DNA of 64,000 bases from Gemmatimonadota bacterium (GTDB lineage Bacteria > Gemmatimonadota > Gemmatimonadetes > Gemmatimonadales > GWC2-71-9), in assembly GCA_003222155.1 (NCBI GenBank), contig QHUU01000057.1, positions 1 through 64,000 on the forward strand, read 5' to 3'. The first letter of the stretch is position 1. Every line of letters starts with the position of its first letter. Position numbers and translations under genes: made by a program. This document shows, one piece after another, positions 59,342 to 64,000 of this stretch. The notes under the pieces were generated by a model that worked only from the letters and a program-made list of their open reading frames with translations, searched no databases and was not told the DNA's origin.

Positions 59342-59871
59342 CGCGCCCGCCCCGCCTCGAGCTGCGCCAGGTATTGCATCACGAGCTTACGGTTGGTCTC
59401 GCTGTCGAGCTGGGCCTCGAGCAGCTTGGACGCGGCGGCGATCGACAGGTCCACCGCTTCGCGCCGCAGCGCCACGATCGCCTTCTCCTTCTCGGCGCCG
59501 ATCTCCAGGCGCGCCCGCTCCAGCAGCTGGTCGTATTCCTGGCGCGCCTTGGCGAGCAGCGTCTCGCGCTCCTTATCGGCAAGCGCTTTCGCCTTGGCGA
59601 CGATCTCCTGCGCGTCGGCTTTGGCAGTGGCGATGGTGCGCTTGTGCTCTTCCAGCAGCCGCGCGGCCTCGGCGCGGGCGCGCTCCGCCTCGTCCAGCTG
59701 CTGCTGAATGCGGTGCTCCCGCTCCTCCACCGACTTGAGGATCGCCGGCCAGCCGAACCGCCACAGCAGCGCCAGCAGGACCCCGAAGACGACGATGGTC
59801 CAGAAGATCAGCCCCGTATTGATGGAGAACGGAGTGAACTCGCCTTCCTGGACCAGCAGCAGCGCCGGCAT
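59338..59871 (-). CDS. atpF: ATP synthase F0 b subunit
   Basis: The product has 177 residues. One N-terminal membrane helix (TGLIFWTIVVFGVLLALLW) is followed by a long charged coiled coil (EEREHRIQQQLDEAERARAE, ARLEIGAEKEKAIVAL), as in b subunits forming the peripheral stalk. It ends LEAQLDSETNRKLVMQYLAQ, also typical. The start abuts the atpE stop. Only one b-type gene is present, so the stalk is probably a homodimer. Confidence 0.93.
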   Translation of the reverse strand: MPALLLVQEGEFTPFSINTGLIFWTIVVFGVLLALLWRFGWPAILKSVEEREHRIQQQLDEAERARAEAARLLEEHKRTIATAKADAQEIVAKAKALADKERETLLAKARQEYDQLLERARLEIGAEKEKAIVALRREAVDLSIAAASKLLEAQLDSETNRKLVMQYLAQLEAGRAR

Positions 59872-60180
<309 letters not shown>

Positions 60181-61011
60181 TTAGTGCGCGTGCTGCATCA
60201 TGCCGATGAACACCGACGTGAGCAGCGCAAAGATATAGGCCTGCAGGAATGCCACCAGCAGCTCGAGCAGCATCATGAACGTGACGAACGCGACCGACCC
60301 CGCCGCGACCAGCCAGCTGCCGAAGATGAAAATCAGGCCGAGCAGCGCCAGGATCACGAAGTGCCCCGCCGTCATGTTCGCGAACAACCGCAGCGTGAGG
60401 GCGAACGGCTTGACGATCTTTCCGATGATCTCGATCGGCGTCATGATCAACGCCATCGCGACCGCCCCGACCCCGCTCATGCCCGGCGGCACGAACACGA
60501 TGGTCTTGAGGTAGCCTCGGGGGCCGAGCGCCCGGAACCCCGAGACCTCGATGGTGACGAACGCGGTGAGGGCGAGCGCGCCGGTGACGGCGAGGTTGCC
60601 GGTCGGCGTCGCGCCCCACGGCAGCAGGCCGAGCAGGTTGCAGTAGAGAATGAAGAAGAAGAGCGTGAGGATGTAGGGCGCGAACTTTTCGCCGCCGTGC
60701 CCGATGTTGGCGATCGCGACGTCGTTGCGCACGAACAGCACCATCGCCTCGACCGCGGCGCCGAAGCCGTGCGGCGCCTTGCCCTCGCGGTGGCGCCGCG
60801 CCACCTGGCGGCCGGCGTACCAGATCGTGAGGAACACCAGCAGCGCCGCCACGATCATGAACACCACGTGCTTCGTGGGAGAGACATCGACGCCGACCAG
60901 ACGCCAGCCGGTCGGGAGGTGCCATTCGCCCAGCCCGAACGGCAGCTCGACCACGTGACTGTCGGACGTGTGCTCGAAGATCGCCTTGCCGATGTCGGGA
61001 CCCTGCATCAT
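60181..61011 (-). CDS. atpB: ATP synthase F0 a subunit
   Basis: The product has 276 residues and about six helices. The conserved FALTLRLFANMTAGHFVIL carries the essential Arg of the proton path, and FLQAYIFALLTSVFIGMM is the last helix. The N-terminal ~60 residues are a periplasmic extension before the first helix. It starts with ATG ATG overlapping the atpI stop (ATGA) and ends 18 nt before atpE. Confidence 0.94.
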   Translation of the reverse strand: MMQGPDIGKAIFEHTSDSHVVELPFGLGEWHLPTGWRLVGVDVSPTKHVVFMIVAALLVFLTIWYAGRQVARRHREGKAPHGFGAAVEAMVLFVRNDVAIANIGHGGEKFAPYILTLFFFILYCNLLGLLPWGATPTGNLAVTGALALTAFVTIEVSGFRALGPRGYLKTIVFVPPGMSGVGAVAMALIMTPIEIIGKIVKPFALTLRLFANMTAGHFVILALLGLIFIFGSWLVAAGSVAFVTFMMLLELLVAFLQAYIFALLTSVFIGMMQHAH

Positions 61012-61337
61012 CGCAAGAATCTCGTCTCCAGATAGAGCAGCGGCAGCAGCACGCCGAGGAAGCCGAGCGACGCCGGGAGGGGGCCAAGCGCGGCGCGGTG
61101 TGTGGCGGCGAATGCAAGTACCAGGCCGAGCGCCAGGGCGCGCACCCCCATGCCGCCGAGCCAGCGCGCCATGAACACCGGCTGCGCGGCCCGCATGGCG
61201 GGTCGCAGCAGCGCGACGGCGCCGAGCTGCGCTGCGACCGCCACCGCGCCGCCGCTCGCCGCCGCGCGTCCACCGATCACCGCCGCCACCACCACCAGCA
61301 CGACACCCAGCCCAGTGAGGAGAAGGTAAGGCCTCAC
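61008..61337 (-). CDS. atpI: ATP synthase subunit I-like membrane protein
   Basis: The product has 109 residues and four short helices (LLLTGLGVVLVVVAAVIG, VAVAAQLGAVALL, MGVRALALGLVLAF, LGFLGVLLPLLYLETRF). This small four-helix protein directly upstream of atpB is the AtpI position; it assists c-ring assembly in relatives. GTG 61335-61337 overlaps the atpZ stop (GTGA) and sits at the edge of a heptamer repeat. Confidence 0.75.
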   Translation of the reverse strand: MRPYLLLTGLGVVLVVVAAVIGGRAAASGGAVAVAAQLGAVALLRPAMRAAQPVFMARWLGGMGVRALALGLVLAFAATHRAALGPLPASLGFLGVLLPLLYLETRFLR

Positions 61338-61594
61338 CCGTCTCCCGTCCCTCGTCCCCCGTCCCGTTTCCGCGTGTCGTTCTGGACCCGGTAATAGATG
61401 CTCATGAACCCGCCGAACCCGCCCACGCCGGCGCCCACCAGCGCGAACAACGGCCGGGTGCCGAGCCAGCCATCGACCACCCAGCCGAGCGCGCCGAACG
61501 CGAGGATGGCGAATGCGAAGCTGAAGCCCAGCGCGACGTAGGAGTAGCCTTCGCCGAAGCTCCGGCCGAAGCGATTTCGCTCGTCGTCTGGCAT
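61334..61594 (-). CDS. atpZ: AtpZ/AtpI-type F0F1 ATPase accessory protein
   Basis: The product has 86 residues from ATG 61592-61594. Two helices (YSYVALGFSFAFAILAFGAL and RPLFALVGAGVGGFGGFMSIYY) with a GWVVDGWLG loop form the AtpZ/DUF-type pattern, a small protein at the start of ATP synthase operons. The last 10 residues (TRKRDGGRGTGDG) are encoded by CCCGTCC-type heptamers, so the tail is repeat-derived. Confidence 0.78.
   Translation of the reverse strand: MPDDERNRFGRSFGEGYSYVALGFSFAFAILAFGALGWVVDGWLGTRPLFALVGAGVGGFGGFMSIYYRVQNDTRKRDGGRGTGDG
61337..61364. repeat. CCCGTCC heptamers at the atpZ-atpI junction
   Basis: CCCGTCT, CCCGTCC, CTCGTCC and CCCGTCC run head to tail, encoding the end of AtpZ; the GTG of atpI overlaps the first copy. 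Confidence 0.7.
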
Positions 61595-61606
61595 GATGCG
61601 GACGGG

Positions 61607-61635
61607 AACATACGCGCTTGTGAAAAATTTCGCAA
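61607..61635 (-). promoter_or_regulatory. Promoter of the ATP synthase operon
   Basis: On the minus strand TTGCGA (61630-61635), a 17-bp spacer and TATGTT (61607-61612) lie 12 nt upstream of the atpZ ATG, predicting a leader of only about 5 nt. This is one of the best promoter matches in the window. Confidence 0.55.
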
Positions 61636-61701
61636 GGAAAGTCACAACGACGCAAACTTATGTGGCGCTTGGGAGTATGAAGTGGTAACCTTGGAACGGA
61701 C

Positions 61702-62745
<1,044 letters not shown>

Positions 62746-62764
62746 AGGGTACGGAGGGATTCGC

Positions 62765-63181
62765 ATGAGCAAGGTCGTCCTGGCCAGCCTCGCCCTCATC
62801 GCCCTACGCACCTGTGATATCGGGGGCCCACATTCTCCGGGGCCGATCCGAGGGACGTGGGGCGGCGAGAATGCCGGACTGATCGCGTTCGACACCACCG
62901 CCCACGTCCACATCGGCTGCAGCGCCGGTGACACGAAGCAGGGTGTCGTCACCGACGAGCAGGGACGCTTCGACGTCGCCGGGCTCTACAACATCACCCT
63001 CTATCCCGTGGCGCGCGGTCCCGACCATCCGGCGCGGTTCTTCGGCTCGGTCGACGGCCACGTGATGACGCTCACCGTGGCGCTCACCGACACGGCGGTC
63101 ACGCTCGGCCCGGTGCAGCTCGAGTTCGGGAAGGAGCCCCGCATGGGACCGTGCCCGATCTGCCGGAAGTCGCCGCGGTGA
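62765..63181 (+). CDS. Small secreted beta protein of unknown function
   Basis: The product has 138 residues. A hydrophobic start (VVLASLALIALRTC) precedes a small beta-rich domain with IRGTWGGENAGLIAFDTTAH and GRFDVAGLYNI, ending CPICRKSPR. It may be an exported domain, but the Cys context is not a good lipobox. GGAGG about 9 nt upstream supports the start. It follows the MoxR gene on the same strand. No function can be given. Confidence 0.6.
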   Translation: MSKVVLASLALIALRTCDIGGPHSPGPIRGTWGGENAGLIAFDTTAHVHIGCSAGDTKQGVVTDEQGRFDVAGLYNITLYPVARGPDHPARFFGSVDGHVMTLTVALTDTAVTLGPVQLEFGKEPRMGPCPICRKSPR

Positions 63182-63196
63182 GGGGGCGGCGACATC

Positions 63197-63670
63197 TCAG
63201 CGCGACGGCGGCGATGGATGTGACTTAGTGGTATCCGTGGCCGGCGCCTTACCCTGAACCTGCTTGACCGCGAACTTGAGTTTGGCCACAAGGCCGGTGG
63301 AAGTCCCCTGCTTCACCTTGAAGACAAGGCCCTCAGCAGTCTGAGCGGTTTCATAGGTGATTTGGACGAATTCCTGTTTGCGGCTTCCCGACAGGCCGCC
63401 AAACAGCAGCTTCTTCCCCACACTCGCGTCCCGAATATCGGTCTGACTCCCTACCTCGGTGATCTCGGACAAAGGGATCGATATCAAGGGCGCGCCGTCC
63501 TTGCCCTGGAAGCGGATCTCCTTCGCGTCGAGCACGAGAACACCTTTGACCTTGTCTTCCATGCCCGTATGGCCGGAAACGTACTCGACATCTTTGAACG
63601 TGTCTTGACCTGGAGCTCGTGACGCTGCCACCACCAGCACCGCAAGAACGAGAAGCGAGGAGCGGTACAT
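63197..63670 (-). CDS. Secreted beta-domain protein of unknown function
   Basis: The product has 157 residues from ATG 63668-63670, with a strong GGAGG. A signal peptide ends near SRAPGQ. The mature part contains YVSGHTGMEDKVKGVLVLDA, KEIRFQG and PLISIPLSEITEV, suggesting a small PH/GRAM-like beta fold, and ends in a Thr/Ser/Pro tail. It converges with the preceding plus-strand gene. Function unknown. Confidence 0.65.
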   Translation of the reverse strand: MYRSSLLVLAVLVVAASRAPGQDTFKDVEYVSGHTGMEDKVKGVLVLDAKEIRFQGKDGAPLISIPLSEITEVGSQTDIRDASVGKKLLFGGLSGSRKQEFVQITYETAQTAEGLVFKVKQGTSTGLVAKLKFAVKQVQGKAPATDTTKSHPSPPSR

Positions 63671-63764
63671 GAGAACCTCCAGTATTTGAGCTACCAATGG
63701 GAACTACATCCCCGCGGTGCGCGGGCGACCGAGAGCAGCAGGCCGGCGAGCGAGGGCAGGGGAC

Positions 63765-64000
63765 TCATTTCAGCGGTTGCACCCCGGTCGGATCCAGCAC
63801 GACAGGGGTGCGGTCCGGGCCGAGGGCCCATTCCGACAGGGTGCCGGTCACGACGACGCGGCTGCCCATGAGGCGGCTCACGTCACGCCAGGTGGATTCG
63901 GCCCGGCGCACCTGGATCGTGTCCTGACCCTGAAACGCATCGCTGTTGGGGCTGTCTTTGTAATCAGGGATGGTGCAGATCGGGGCGTCGAGGACGAGGA
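63765..64000 (-). CDS. C-terminal part of a DUF4431-like protein (gene enters from the right edge)
   Basis: Seventy-seven residues before the stop at 63765-63767 are visible: APICTIPDYKDSPNSDAFQG, then the core SRLMGSRVVVTGTLSEWALGP and RTPVVLDPTGVQP. The VVVTGTL...PVVLD pattern suggests the DUF4431 beta-barrel domain, a small domain found at the end of secreted proteins. The start lies outside the window. Confidence 0.55.
   Translation of the reverse strand, partial: LVLDAPICTIPDYKDSPNSDAFQGQDTIQVRRAESTWRDVSRLMGSRVVVTGTLSEWALGPDRTPVVLDPTGVQPLK

Overview
The window looks like a chromosomal segment of a high-GC, Gram-negative bacterium, most likely Gemmatimonadota. I infer this from gene content and style, not from a marker gene. 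It carries two TonB-dependent receptors (one SusC/RagA-like), several outer-membrane barrels and Gemmatimonadota-type lipoproteins, and a CstA/YbdD pair. It also has DUF885 and M1 peptidases and an ETF/ETF-QO chain. Coding density is very high, with many 4-nt ATGA/GTGA overlaps. No rRNA, tRNA, CRISPR array, transposase or phage gene was seen, and no gene-free stretch reaches 300 bases.

Layout. 1-2.2 kb: MASE1 sensor fragment, zinc ribbon, TPR protein. 2.2-4.5 kb: Mrp, DUF4328, Spy-like protein. 4.5-9.5 kb (minus): GT87 glycosyltransferase, NrnA, PIG-V-type mannosyltransferase, M20 peptidase. 9.5-14.3 kb: lipoprotein, amino-acid permease with a decayed paralogue tail, SusC-like receptor. 14.4-18.9 kb: guaB, a small helical protein and an SH3 protein, divergent from gpmI. 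18.9-26.1 kb (plus): a molybdenum/tungsten cluster of outer-membrane protein, TupB, TupC, PTPS-like protein, FdhD, CoA-binding protein, MobA, MobB, MoeA and a diguanylate cyclase. It ends in a marC remnant and a convergent degenerate GGDEF protein. 27-34.3 kb (minus): glutaryl-CoA dehydrogenase, TonB receptor, EtfB, EtfA, ETF-QO, i.e. acyl-CoA oxidation feeding quinone. 34.4-39.5 kb (minus): SDR, lipoprotein, NAD-IDH, zinc-ribbon membrane protein, DUF4139, metallophosphoesterase. 39.6-41.8 kb: cstA-ybdD. 41.9-46 kb: DUF885, a homocitrate/isopropylmalate synthase-like enzyme, M20 peptidase. 46-51.2 kb: TetR-TolC-EmrA-EmrB efflux operon plus a 1-Cys peroxiredoxin. 51.3-56.8 kb: DinB, sugar nucleotidyltransferase, cupin, polyferredoxin, M1 peptidase with a beta-barrel. 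56.9-58.8 kb: lipoprotein and barrel. 58.8-61.6 kb: ATP synthase genes for delta, b, c, a, I and Z, without F1 alpha/beta. 61.7-64 kb: MoxR and small secreted proteins.

Two genome-wide signals stand out. First, short tandem repeats with a 7-bp period, often in inverted pairs forming hairpins, occur at about ten places. Many are in frame inside genes, at protein ends or linkers. Second, several promoters have a TTGnnn-like box, a 17-bp spacer and a TAnCTT-like box only 5-7 nt before the start codon. That geometry predicts leaderless mRNAs. The Mo/W cluster is the most interesting functional unit: a PTPS-family protein lacking the usual catalytic cysteine sits between tungstate-type transporter genes and cofactor genes.
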